From the NCBI RefSeq assembly GCF_048077055.1, contig NZ_CP182236.1, positions 2,294,001 through 2,358,000 of the forward strand: a DNA stretch of 64,000 bases. The letters run 5' to 3'. A program made the translations under genes and the position numbers. Shown one piece after another: positions 44,244-53,108 of the stretch; the stretch's first letter is position 1, and each line of letters opens with the position of its first letter. Below the pieces are notes generated by a model. That model saw only the letters and a program-made list of their open reading frames with translations, was not told where the DNA came from and made no database searches. The stretch comes from Egbenema bharatensis (lineage in GTDB: Bacteria; Cyanobacteriota; Cyanobacteriia; Elainellales; Elainellaceae).

Positions 44244-46523
44244 TTATACTCCCCGCAAATGAGCGATCGTTCGTTCTAGCAACAAGAGCGAACGGGGTTC
44301 ATGTTGTCTGACCAAAAGCACAGAGCAGGGAGCTTTTTCCGCAACCTGATCGGAATTACCGCTAAACAACCAACGTTGCAAAAACCATCGTTTAGAAGCT
44401 CCCATAATCACCAGGTCATAGTCCTGTTTAGCTTCGGTGACAATGCCTTTCACCACGGAATCTGCCTGAACCACCTGGACTGAAACGCGATCGCTGGTTT
44501 CGGCAAATTCCTGTTCCACCAAGGTTTGAATCCTATTCTCCACTGCATCAATCTTTACTTTCTGGTTCTCCGCAATATGGAGTGCAACAACCTCAGCCTC
44601 CGTTCCGCTTTGCAGGTAATGAGCCAGGTGTAATCCCGTTCGTGCATGGGGGCTATCCTCGATCGCCACTAAAATCCGCTGAATGCGATCGAGTTGTCGA
44701 TTGCGTAATACTGCCACATCACAGGAAGCATTATTGAGTACCGCTCTATCAATCCGGTTTTTCATTCCCTGCTGTGCGTCAGAACCGGGCCAACCTAACA
44801 ATACCAAGTGGGTTGTCGGTTGGTGTCGAGTGATTTCTACAATTGCCGAAGACACCTCGCGGGCACCCTGGATTTGAGTTTGAATTTCAACGCCTCTACC
44901 GTTTGCCGCTTGAATCGATTCTTCCAGGGTGTATTGATGGCGCATGGTCTGGTCTAATCGTTTTTGCCCTTCTGAAAGGGGAAGGTTATAGGGCACCTTG
45001 ACAATTTTCAGTGCAGTGATTTTTGTCTCCCGTCGTCCCTGCGCCAAAGCAGTTGCCAGATTGATCAACCGTTTACCCGTTTCGGCATCGCCGATCGCCA
45101 CCAGAATGTCATTAAATTGATTGCCTTGGACGATGTCCACCCGGTTGAGGGTAGAGCGGATGGGATGTTCTCGTCGCAGCCAACCTCGCAATTCTCCAGA
45201 AATGGTGGTGCGCTTTCTGGCCCAGAAGTAGTACCAGAGCAAGCTCACAGCAGCAAGTCCCAACCCAGAGAGTTGGGAAAAGCGATCGAGCGTACCAATC
45301 ACGACGACTGCCGCAATGCCTCCCAGGAGGGGCAACCAGGGATAGAGCGGCACCCGGAACGCGGGCTGATACCACTCAGGGGCAGAGCGCCGCGCCACAA
45401 TCAGTCCTGCCGTCAGTAACGCATAGGAGATCATGAACAACGCACTAGAAATCTCTGCCAGGGTGGGAGCCTGGTCACTGAGGGCCAGTAAAATGGCCAA
45501 TCCCCCAGTGAACAAAATCGCGTGGGTAGGAGTCATATGACGGGGATGAATTTCGCCAAACCAGCCTGGTAGAACCCGATCGCGTCCCATCGCAAAATTG
45601 ATCCGCGAGGAGGCCAGAATCGCCGCATTGGCTGAAGAAGCGGTCGCCAGTAAGGCACCAATGCCAATCACAACGCCGCCAATATTTCCCGCAAACTGCT
45701 CGGCTGCTTCGATCAGAGGCGGATCAAAGTCGTTTTCCAGAGCTTCATAGGAGATTACGCCAGTCATGACATACACAACAGCTGCATAAATGATGGTTGC
45801 GAACACGACTGAGCCAATAATAGCCCAGGGCAGATTGCGTCCCGGTTTTTTGATTTCCTCTGCCACCGTAGAAACTTTTTCAAAGCCAGTAAAGGAAACA
45901 ATAATTAAACCGACGGTTCCAAAGGCAGCCCCCCAACCAAAGGGGGCGAAGGGTTCGTGCAGTTCTGGTTCAATATTAAAGAAGCCAAACCCAGCAAAGC
46001 TCACCAGAATTACCACCAGGATGGCTACAATGACCGTTTGAGCCATTCCACTCAGCTTTGCCCCCCGATAGTTGAGGAAGATAAACAGAAGTCCTGCGCC
46101 GACCTCACTGGTCCAGGTGGGAATGGCAACAAAGTCGGTCACATATTCCGCAAAGCCAATCAGATAAAAGCCAGTGGCAAACATCAATCCTAACCAGTTC
46201 GCAGGGCCAACTATCGTAGCAGCGAGCGCACCCAGCGTCCGAGAAATCAAATAATAGCTCCCCCCTTCCTGGGGCATGGCCGTCACCAACTCAGACACGG
46301 TCATGGAAATGGGCAGGCAAATTAAGCCCGCGATCGCAAAGGAGACGGCCGCAGCAGGCCCTGCCTCTTGAGCAGCTGTGCCGGATAACACAAAAATTCC
46401 GGCTCCCAGCATCGTACCCAAGCCGATCGCCAGGGCATTGAACAGGCCCATTTCCCGGACAAGACCCTGTTGCTGTTGTTCCTGCTGTTCTCGTTGCTGT
46501 TGCTGTTGCTGTTGTTGGCTCAC
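44244..46523 (-). CDS. APC-family permease with two C-terminal UspA domains
   Basis: A 759-residue transporter. It begins with a poly-Gln stretch (MSQQQQQQQQREQQEQQQQG) encoded by CAG/CAA repeats, followed by about 12 membrane helices of the amino acid-polyamine-organocation type (GLFNALAIGLGTMLGAGIFVL; GFEKVSTVAEEIKKPGRNLP). The last 290 residues contain two universal-stress-like nucleotide-binding domains; the second ends with the G-x2-G-type motif around IMGASKRWFLQRWLFSG. The start codon is GTG. It follows the Nramp-like gene by 71 bp on the same strand, so they may be cotranscribed. Substrate unknown. Confidence 0.9.
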   Translation of the reverse strand: MSQQQQQQQQREQQEQQQQGLVREMGLFNALAIGLGTMLGAGIFVLSGTAAQEAGPAAAVSFAIAGLICLPISMTVSELVTAMPQEGGSYYLISRTLGALAATIVGPANWLGLMFATGFYLIGFAEYVTDFVAIPTWTSEVGAGLLFIFLNYRGAKLSGMAQTVIVAILVVILVSFAGFGFFNIEPELHEPFAPFGWGAAFGTVGLIIVSFTGFEKVSTVAEEIKKPGRNLPWAIIGSVVFATIIYAAVVYVMTGVISYEALENDFDPPLIEAAEQFAGNIGGVVIGIGALLATASSANAAILASSRINFAMGRDRVLPGWFGEIHPRHMTPTHAILFTGGLAILLALSDQAPTLAEISSALFMISYALLTAGLIVARRSAPEWYQPAFRVPLYPWLPLLGGIAAVVVIGTLDRFSQLSGLGLAAVSLLWYYFWARKRTTISGELRGWLRREHPIRSTLNRVDIVQGNQFNDILVAIGDAETGKRLINLATALAQGRRETKITALKIVKVPYNLPLSEGQKRLDQTMRHQYTLEESIQAANGRGVEIQTQIQGAREVSSAIVEITRHQPTTHLVLLGWPGSDAQQGMKNRIDRAVLNNASCDVAVLRNRQLDRIQRILVAIEDSPHARTGLHLAHYLQSGTEAEVVALHIAENQKVKIDAVENRIQTLVEQEFAETSDRVSVQVVQADSVVKGIVTEAKQDYDLVIMGASKRWFLQRWLFSGNSDQVAEKAPCSVLLVRQHEPRSLLLLERTIAHLRGV

Positions 46524-46563
46524 AATCGATGCCTGGTTACTATTTCGTTACTGTTTTCGGCGA

Positions 46564-46578
46564 AAGAGTCTGACTCTT
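46564..46578. promoter_or_regulatory. Dyad between two transporter genes
   Basis: AAGAGTC-T-GACTCTT, a perfect seven-base inverted repeat with a one-base centre, in the 71 bp gap between the Nramp-like and APC genes. The single-base centre suits a protein-binding dyad better than a hairpin. Confidence 0.35.
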
Positions 46579-46594
46579 CTGGTTCTGGATCGTT

Positions 46595-48136
46595 TTAAAG
46601 CTCCATGCCAAATAGCTCAATCATGAAGTAGAGAATTGCGACCACCGTAAAAAATATTCCCGATAGCACCATAACTGAGAATGCAAACCAACCCGGTTGT
46701 AATGATTTTGGGAGCTTCGTTTTGTTCAAGTACAGCGTTAAACCCACCACAACGGGCGTATGGATAGCAGCGACAATTCCACCTACTTCCAGGATATCTA
46801 CGGGATCGCGTACCAGAAAAAAGACGATCAAGGGTAAAACCGCTACAGTGACCACTACATACACATCCTTGAGATGCTTGCGATTAGATAACCACCGCTG
46901 CCATCCCGATCGCCCACTCGAACGCGGTCGCCTTCTGCCATTGCCGTTTTCACCGTCTCCCTCCTGCAACCGATCGCCTGCCAGAATCAGTGTGGCATCG
47001 GCAAACATGCGGGGCCAGCCGTCCTGGTTGGCGATAATGGTTCCACCCAGGGCGATCGAAACGCTAATAATCAGTAGCCAATACCCAAACTCTCCCCAAA
47101 CCTCCGAGAGTAATCGGGTCAAATCCTCCGCTACGGCAATTCCTTCGGGAATAATTCCTTCTGGACGCAACAGTTCTGCCCCCAGCACCAAAAAGGCAAC
47201 AATCACTAAGCCACCTCCGATGACCCCGATCGCCGCAGTGGTACTCATCACCTGCATCCATTGCTTCAGGCGATCCCGAAGTCGCTGCTGAAAATCTTCA
47301 TCGTCGTCGTAGTTGGAGGAGTGACCATTGTGCGATGAGGTATGATTTTGCGATCCATTGTTTGACAATCCACTGTTTGATGATCCACTGTTTGACGATC
47401 CACTGTCTGACGCTTCTCCCTCCGACGGTTCTCCCACAGCTCCACCAAATTCTCGGGCAGCCACCCAGTAGGAAAACCACATAATGCCCGCCGCACCAGC
47501 CAGGATAAAGCCGAGCCAGGGCAACAGAAACTCAATATCAAAATCTGCGCCAATTCCCGGAACCAGCCCCGTTGCAAATTCTCCTGGATCAGGAAAAACC
47601 TGAAGGGCGGCAACTAAAACCGCAACAATCAGAACTCCTGCCATGACGGAAGTAGCTTGCTCGACTTTGCTGTACTGCCCCGATATCACCAGAGCAGCCG
47701 ACAGGACAATCAGCGCGACCGCATAGATGGCTTGATTCCCCGGAAAACCCAGCATCAGCGTACTGCCCGCCAGGGCTGCAACTCCGGCGATCGTCACCAC
47801 AGCAGCAATCAGTTGCGGCAGGAAAATGAGCCAGATCGCCCAGTTTTTGGGCCCTGGTAAATCCCGATAGCCCTCCAAGATCGTCTTACCCGACACAACG
47901 GTATAGCGACCCACCTCCCGGATCATCATCCACATAAAAAAGATGACGATAAACAATGCCCAGAGGTATTCATAGCCGTAGCGTGACCCGACCCTCGGCG
48001 TAAACAAAACCGATCCAGAACCCACGGAGGAGATCATCCACATCAAGCCAGGGCCATACCACTTCAGTTGGTTCCAGCGTTTGGGTGGTTTTGGCGTGCT
48101 AGAGCGAATTTCTTTGCGCTCTTGGGTTTCAATCAT
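46595..48136 (-). CDS. Nramp-like divalent metal or related transporter
   Basis: A 513-residue membrane protein with 11 or so helices and overall Nramp-family layout (GPGLMWMISSVGSGSVLFTPR at the first helix, GTIIANQDGWPRMFADATL in the middle). The canonical DPGN of helix 1 and the MPH of helix 6 are not present, so it is an atypical member whose ion selectivity may differ. A hydrophilic insert of about 50 residues (about 232-282) contains SGSSNSGSSNSGLSNNGS, encoded by tandem 15-18 bp repeats (47340-47415), then a His/Asn/Asp-rich stretch that could bind metal. RBS AGGAGA precedes the ATG. Confidence 0.78.
   Translation of the reverse strand: MIETQERKEIRSSTPKPPKRWNQLKWYGPGLMWMISSVGSGSVLFTPRVGSRYGYEYLWALFIVIFFMWMMIREVGRYTVVSGKTILEGYRDLPGPKNWAIWLIFLPQLIAAVVTIAGVAALAGSTLMLGFPGNQAIYAVALIVLSAALVISGQYSKVEQATSVMAGVLIVAVLVAALQVFPDPGEFATGLVPGIGADFDIEFLLPWLGFILAGAAGIMWFSYWVAAREFGGAVGEPSEGEASDSGSSNSGSSNSGLSNNGSQNHTSSHNGHSSNYDDDEDFQQRLRDRLKQWMQVMSTTAAIGVIGGGLVIVAFLVLGAELLRPEGIIPEGIAVAEDLTRLLSEVWGEFGYWLLIISVSIALGGTIIANQDGWPRMFADATLILAGDRLQEGDGENGNGRRRPRSSGRSGWQRWLSNRKHLKDVYVVVTVAVLPLIVFFLVRDPVDILEVGGIVAAIHTPVVVGLTLYLNKTKLPKSLQPGWFAFSVMVLSGIFFTVVAILYFMIELFGMEL
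47340..47415 (-). repeat. Tandem repeat inside the Nramp-like gene
   Basis: Four imperfect copies of a unit like TTTGACGATCCACTG, in frame, encoding a Ser/Asn/Gly-rich loop between two membrane helices. Confidence 0.7.
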
Positions 48137-48872
48137 GTTTGAGTTTCTCCTAATGGGTTTTCAGCGATTAATCAGCGTATGAATGGGCTGCCAGCACGTT
48201 TGTTGGAATAAAACCAGGGGCGATCGCATCTCAGAATCAGCCAGGATTGAAGCTGGGTTCAAAGAAGTCAGTAGACTCAAATCTTGCAGCTTTACCAATT
48301 CCCTGCCCTCGAATAATTCGGGGCTAATTGCTGAAGTCCGTTTAAACAGACTAAAACCCTTAATAGAGGATGCTTTCAACCCATTTCAATGGGTTTGAGC
48401 CATTAGCCCGCAATTTATTGCAGGGTGGGTGGGATAACCCGGTGCAAGATCTGAGTAGACCTGGTTGACCGACGAAAGCTTTTCAATCAATCCAGCAATC
48501 TCGTGAATCGCCCCCGCTACCCGGTTCCATCTGGAAATGTCTTCCAGGGTTCCTCACTGGATCGCAATTGCACCCCAAACCGCCAAACAGGACTTTCTGC
48601 TGGCGTGGCGAGAGCAATGCTGCCCCAAATTTTAAAGAGTCTTGACCCACTTTTCCTCACACTATAGGTTAGTCAGCAGAGCCGTCTGGAGCTATTCGGC
48701 TGGAATCCCTGCCTACAGTGCGATCGAGCAACCTCTGCGGATGGGTATGGGGCAGGCTTCAAGTTATCTTTAATACAAATGGGTTTGAAGTGGAACCCGT
48801 TAGCTGGTGTTCAATCAAAGGGACAGGACAACCGCAACTATGAGGAGTCCTGGATTGACTAGCGTTTTACAA

Positions 48873-48894
48873 GGGAGCATCCCGTTTGTGCAAA
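48873..48894 (-). repeat. Solo family B end
   Basis: GGGAGCATCCCGTTTGTGCA, the reverse complement of the right end of the family B element at 41880. No other part of the element is nearby. Confidence 0.5.
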
Positions 48895-48921
48895 GCGTCT
48901 TTACCCGCCTATAAATATGAC

Positions 48922-49023
48922 TAAGGGATCTACAATCAAATAGATCCCAATTTTTGAAAAAATCGGCTGTAAGGGCACACAGCAGTGCGCCCGTAACGGG
49001 TATGTTATTTTGCCGCATCCCCC
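48922..49023 (+). repeat. Family C dispersed element, copy 2
   Basis: Matches 1630-1731 from AAGGGATCTACAATCAAAT to TATTTTGCCGCATCCCC with scattered changes. It sits directly downstream of the first C-PCP-TE gene. Confidence 0.75.
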
Positions 49024-49029
49024 TAAACA

Positions 49030-51705
49030 CTAGGAACACATTTTCGTATCCTCAAAGCCAGAGATTTCTCGCAAGTAGTGTTGGTTTTTTCTAGTAGATT
49101 CACAGGGAGCATTACAGGTTGCATCAATGTGAGCTTGCAGAATATCAGCCATTATTTGAACATGGGGTTTTTGGAGAATTCCCAAATGATCTCCTGGAAC
49201 ATCAAAGACCTGCAAATCTTCAATGAATTGCCCCCACCCCAGGTCGTGATTTAGATCGATTTCAAAGGGATCCCGTTCCATTGCCCGAAACAACAGGACT
49301 TTACCCGAATAGGGCTGAGGAGAATACGCTTGAAGGGCACGAGCACGAACATCCTGGCGAATGTCGTTTAGAGTGGTTTGCTGCAAATTAGAGTGAACAG
49401 ACGAATTTAATTTTTGGTAGACCTGGAAAAAGCGAACAGAGACTGATTGCCGCAATTTCTGCATCCTTTGCTGGGCCGCCTTCAAAATATAGGGTAGGCC
49501 TTGTTTAAGTAACAGTTGCCCATGTAATTTTAATCGGTTTGCTAAGGTGAGATGGGAAAGAGTAGCAGGCATCATGGAATCAAGTAAAGCCACCAAAGCA
49601 ACTGCTTCTCCTGCATCTTGCAACTGCTGAGCGATTTCCAGCGCAACTGTACCCCCGAACGATTCGCCTGCTAAATAGTAGGGCCCATGAGGCTGAAGCT
49701 TACGAATTGCTTGTAAATACCGATTAGCAATGCTGGAAACGCTGGACAAAACAGAGCTTTGCTGAGCCGCATTATTCGATTTGAGGATATCAACTTCCTC
49801 CTGAATATACACCCCATAGACGGGCTGATCGGGATCGAGTTGCTCGACTAATTCTCGATAAAGCCAGATACCATAAATACAGAATAGAGGAGGTTTAGTA
49901 CCACTGCTCCGTAAAGGGACTAAATCTTCTACCGTTTCCTCGGCATGAGTATGAAGTAGATTAGCAATGCCCTCCACCGTTTGAGATTGTAGTAAGGCTG
50001 AAATGGGAAGTTTTTTGTTCAGGCGTTCTTCAATCTGAACCCACATTTTTACAGCCGATAAAGACTGTCCACCTAATTCAAAGAAGTTGTCATGAATGCC
50101 GATCGGGCTCACTCCTAAAACTTCTTCCCAAATTTGAGCTAACTGCTGCTCTAGCTCATTCCGTGGAGACACATAAGCAGGTCTTCCCACAGTATCGTTT
50201 TTCTGTTCAGAATAGTGGATGGAATCGGTCGAATTTCTGAATTTTGGTAATTCTGCAAGGCGTTGCTCTGGATGATTAATCAACTGCTTTAACAGTTGTT
50301 CAAAATGTTGTAATAAATCGGCAATGGTTTGGGAGTTGAATAGAGCGGTCTTGTATTGCAGTGCTCCCTCCAACTGCCCCGACTGCTCCTGCATCGACAA
50401 ACTGATCTCAAAGTCTGCGATCGCCCGAATGACAAACTCAGAGCGCACCTGCAACTCACCCAATTCCAGCGATGGGTTCGGGGTGTTTTGCAACACAAAC
50501 ATCGCTCGGGTCAACGGCACTCTCGCCAGGTTGGCTAACTCCGCCACCCGCTGCAACGGCAGATCCTGGTACTCATAGGCTTGCAAACTCACCTGGCTCA
50601 CCTGCTGCAACACCTCGCGAACGCTCATCTGACTCGACAAGAGCGTCCGCAGTACCAGCAGATTGTTGAAGTACCCGATCATCCCCTTCGTCTCAGCCCG
50701 ATGTCGTCCAGCAACAGGGGTACAAACCAGCAAGTCTCTCTGCTGACTGTAGCAATGGAGCAGCAGGTTAAACGCCGAAAACAGCGTCACAAACAATGAC
50801 ACGCCCGCCTGATAGCTCAAAGCCTTCAACCCCTGGCTCACTTCAGGCGAAAGGACAAAGGACTGACACGCCCCCTCATAGCTCGTCATTCCACTCCGAG
50901 GGTGGTCAATGGGCAACTCCACTGCTGCCACTGCCCCGCTCAACTGCTGCTGCCAGTAGTCCAACCGCAGGGACAAGTTTTCATCCTTGAGCCACTCGCG
51001 TTCGGTGTGGGCAAAGTCAGCATACTGCACAGGCAGTTCCAGTAAAGGGGAGGCTGCTCCTGCTGCCAGTGCTCCGTAGAGCAGACCTAACTCGCGCAGG
51101 AAGACGGTGTGAGACCAGCCATCAAAGATGATGTGGTGGATGGTGCGAATCAGGACATGTTCCGTGGGACTCAGTTGCAGCAGTTGAAACCGCCAGAGGG
51201 GGCAGTGGGAGAGGTCGAAGGGTTGGTCGGCTTGAGCCAGGGACAGTTGCTGGAGCGCCAGACGTTGCTGCTCAGGAGGAAGAGGTTGGAGGTCGATGAT
51301 GGGCAGGTTCAGGGCAACTGTAGGTTCAATCGACTGTACGACTTGACCATCGAGTCCGTCTGGGGTTGCAAAGCGAGTGCGAAGAATTTCGTGTCTCTGG
51401 ATGATGGTCTGCAAGCTCTCCTGGAGTGCGGCATGATTGAGGGTTCCAGAGAGATGGAAGGTGTGGAGGAGGTTTTGGACAGAGCGAGCGGGATGCAGTT
51501 GCTCCAGGTTCCAGAGGCGTTGTTGGTTGTGGGAGAGTGGGAGGGGTTGGTCTCGCGGAACCGCCTGGATGGGTGGGCTATGTCGTCGGAGTTTGCTATT
51601 GGTACGTGCCGTGCGCCAGAATCCAAGTTCTGTTGGAGGTTCTGGTGTTCTTGCCTGTCTTTGTGCGAAAGATTTTTGAGGTTCTATGGGTGAAGCGGAT
51701 TGCAT
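49030..51705 (-). CDS. NRPS-like protein: condensation, carrier, thioesterase (copy 1)
   Basis: An 891-residue protein without an adenylation domain. A condensation domain (about 55-480) has the active-site HHIIFDG (H190, H191, D195). A peptidyl carrier domain (about 515-585) carries the phosphopantetheine Ser S548 in ELGGQSLS. A type I thioesterase (about 605-870) has the nucleophile S682 in AGESFGG and a His in VPGDHLG. Residues 23-462 are almost identical to those of the second copy at 58324-61041, while the N-terminus, carrier and thioesterase differ. The protein could condense a carrier-bound acyl group with an acceptor and release the product. It is the last gene of the minus-strand cluster, 287 bp after nadE. 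Confidence 0.9.
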   Translation of the reverse strand: MQSASPIEPQKSFAQRQARTPEPPTELGFWRTARTNSKLRRHSPPIQAVPRDQPLPLSHNQQRLWNLEQLHPARSVQNLLHTFHLSGTLNHAALQESLQTIIQRHEILRTRFATPDGLDGQVVQSIEPTVALNLPIIDLQPLPPEQQRLALQQLSLAQADQPFDLSHCPLWRFQLLQLSPTEHVLIRTIHHIIFDGWSHTVFLRELGLLYGALAAGAASPLLELPVQYADFAHTEREWLKDENLSLRLDYWQQQLSGAVAAVELPIDHPRSGMTSYEGACQSFVLSPEVSQGLKALSYQAGVSLFVTLFSAFNLLLHCYSQQRDLLVCTPVAGRHRAETKGMIGYFNNLLVLRTLLSSQMSVREVLQQVSQVSLQAYEYQDLPLQRVAELANLARVPLTRAMFVLQNTPNPSLELGELQVRSEFVIRAIADFEISLSMQEQSGQLEGALQYKTALFNSQTIADLLQHFEQLLKQLINHPEQRLAELPKFRNSTDSIHYSEQKNDTVGRPAYVSPRNELEQQLAQIWEEVLGVSPIGIHDNFFELGGQSLSAVKMWVQIEERLNKKLPISALLQSQTVEGIANLLHTHAEETVEDLVPLRSSGTKPPLFCIYGIWLYRELVEQLDPDQPVYGVYIQEEVDILKSNNAAQQSSVLSSVSSIANRYLQAIRKLQPHGPYYLAGESFGGTVALEIAQQLQDAGEAVALVALLDSMMPATLSHLTLANRLKLHGQLLLKQGLPYILKAAQQRMQKLRQSVSVRFFQVYQKLNSSVHSNLQQTTLNDIRQDVRARALQAYSPQPYSGKVLLFRAMERDPFEIDLNHDLGWGQFIEDLQVFDVPGDHLGILQKPHVQIMADILQAHIDATCNAPCESTRKNQHYLREISGFEDTKMCS
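50321..51638 (-). repeat. Near-identical 1,318 bp duplication, left copy
   Basis: Matches 59636-60953 at a constant offset of 9,315 bp in the same orientation. I found seven base differences by eye and only one amino acid change (Ile to Met). It covers almost exactly the condensation domain. Confidence 0.95.
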
Positions 51706-51992
51706 TTTTGTATTTTGAATTAAAGCGGGTTAAGTTTTCAGGCGTTCATGCAACAAAATGAATCAAAATAAACCTAAATGCACCCTAATAATGCACCGTA
51801 ATTTAGTCTCAGGTTTAAAACTGAAGCGATGTAAGTTCTATACCGTTTTGTTGCATAGCAAATCTTGACTTTAAGCTGGGAGGCATGAAGCAGCGGCTCT
51901 GGTAAAACTGGGGGGAAACGTCGTACCAGAGCGCGATCGAAATGACTGTTCGCAAAACTGCTTCTTGCAAATGATAGCGAGACTAAATTGAC

Positions 51993-52988
51993 CTAGGTTG
52001 AATGGAAGGTAATAGTTGGCATTCTCAGATAGGTCGTGGTTCGCTGCTTACGGATAATGTCGTTCACGACCCGTTCAACCTGCTCAACCGTTAAACCCAA
52101 CCCCTCAGCAATTTCCTGATTGGGAATGCCCTGGTCATGTCCCAGCCAAATCGTATCCAGGATATCAAAGGGCAAGCGGAAGAAAAATTCCTCCTGAGTG
52201 CTTCCCCCCGGATAGGTATCGGAAGTGGGAGGACGCTTTTGAATTTCTTCGGGTACATCTAGATAGCGAGCGAGTTGATAAACTTGAGTTTTAAACAAAT
52301 GCCCGATCGGGCTAACATCAATCCCGCCATCCCCATGTTTGACGAAGAAGCCGAGCAGATGTTCATTCTTATTGGGTGTGCCAATGACCGCGTAGTTCCG
52401 TAGCTCTGCATGATAGTAGAGCATGGACATTCGCGCTCGCTGCTTTAAGTTAGATGCAGCAACGATTTGAGAATATTCGCGGGGTGGTAAACGTTTGGTG
52501 AATTCCTGTCCGTTTGGATCAGTGACGGTCAGGTAAAACACATTTAACATTTCCTGCTCTAACAAGTTCCCCGGCAGGGTAATTTTCGCGCCCCAGCCAG
52601 AACCAAAATCAGGAAAGAGCTTTTGGATCGCCTCGTTGCGCCGCTGATAGCAGCCAAAGCCTTCCAGTGCGCCCGAAATATCTTCAGTCAGTGTTTGTAC
52701 GCCGTAATGGTTAGCGAGCATGTGAGCCAGCGTCGCGCTATCAGGACTGGATTCTCCTTCTGGGAGCAGTAGAGCCGTCACCCTTTCTGCCCCAAAGGCG
52801 CGAACACATAGAGCCAGCACCACTGAGGAATCAATCCCACCGCTAATGCCCAAGACTGCGCCTCGACGGTTTAATTGGTGAAGTACACTATCCTGTAAGC
52901 CCTTAACCAGGCGATCGACTTCAGCTTCAACATTCAAGTCAAGGGAATGCCGACCAAATTTAAGCGGAGTTTTTGTGGTTTGCGTCAT
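51993..52988 (-). CDS. nadE: NAD synthetase-family amidotransferase
   Basis: A 331-residue protein of the NadE family, which amidates an adenylated carboxylate; the classic reaction turns nicotinate adenine dinucleotide into NAD using ammonia. The PP-loop LGISGGIDSSVVLALC (about 46-61) is intact. There is no N-terminal glutaminase domain, so ammonia would come from elsewhere. Its place inside a biosynthetic cluster next to AsnB suggests a possible pathway-specific role; it may equally be the housekeeping enzyme. NKNEHLLGFFVKHGDGGIDV and YPGGSTQEEFF are family segments. It follows asnB by 120 bp. Confidence 0.85.
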   Translation of the reverse strand: MTQTTKTPLKFGRHSLDLNVEAEVDRLVKGLQDSVLHQLNRRGAVLGISGGIDSSVVLALCVRAFGAERVTALLLPEGESSPDSATLAHMLANHYGVQTLTEDISGALEGFGCYQRRNEAIQKLFPDFGSGWGAKITLPGNLLEQEMLNVFYLTVTDPNGQEFTKRLPPREYSQIVAASNLKQRARMSMLYYHAELRNYAVIGTPNKNEHLLGFFVKHGDGGIDVSPIGHLFKTQVYQLARYLDVPEEIQKRPPTSDTYPGGSTQEEFFFRLPFDILDTIWLGHDQGIPNQEIAEGLGLTVEQVERVVNDIIRKQRTTTYLRMPTITFHST

Positions 52989-53108
52989 TGTTTCTGTGAA
53001 TTGTATTGTTTATGGATTGTATTGTTTGTGAACTGTACCGTCTGCGAATTATGGCACTATCGTTTTGTGATTCCAGTCGTGGCTTATTTGAGAGTAGAAA
53101 TTAATTCA

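Larger units (their letters stand above)
48137..49029. other. 893 bp intergenic region between transporter and biosynthetic cluster
   Basis: No gene is convincing; a 72-codon minus-strand frame at 48161-48379 has no family features. It contains a solo family B end (48873-48894) and a full family C element (48922-49023) that reaches to within 7 bases of the stop codon of the first cluster gene. It marks the edge of the biosynthetic cluster. Confidence 0.55.

Noticed and set aside
48161..48379. 72-codon minus-strand open frame before the Nramp-like gene
   Set aside because: No ribosome-binding site or recognisable protein features; lies in a repeat-rich gap.
51109..51693. Long plus-strand open frame opposite the condensation domain, repeated at 60424-60969
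   Set aside because: It is antisense to a clear condensation domain and its presence in both copies follows from the DNA duplication. No ribosome-binding site or family features.
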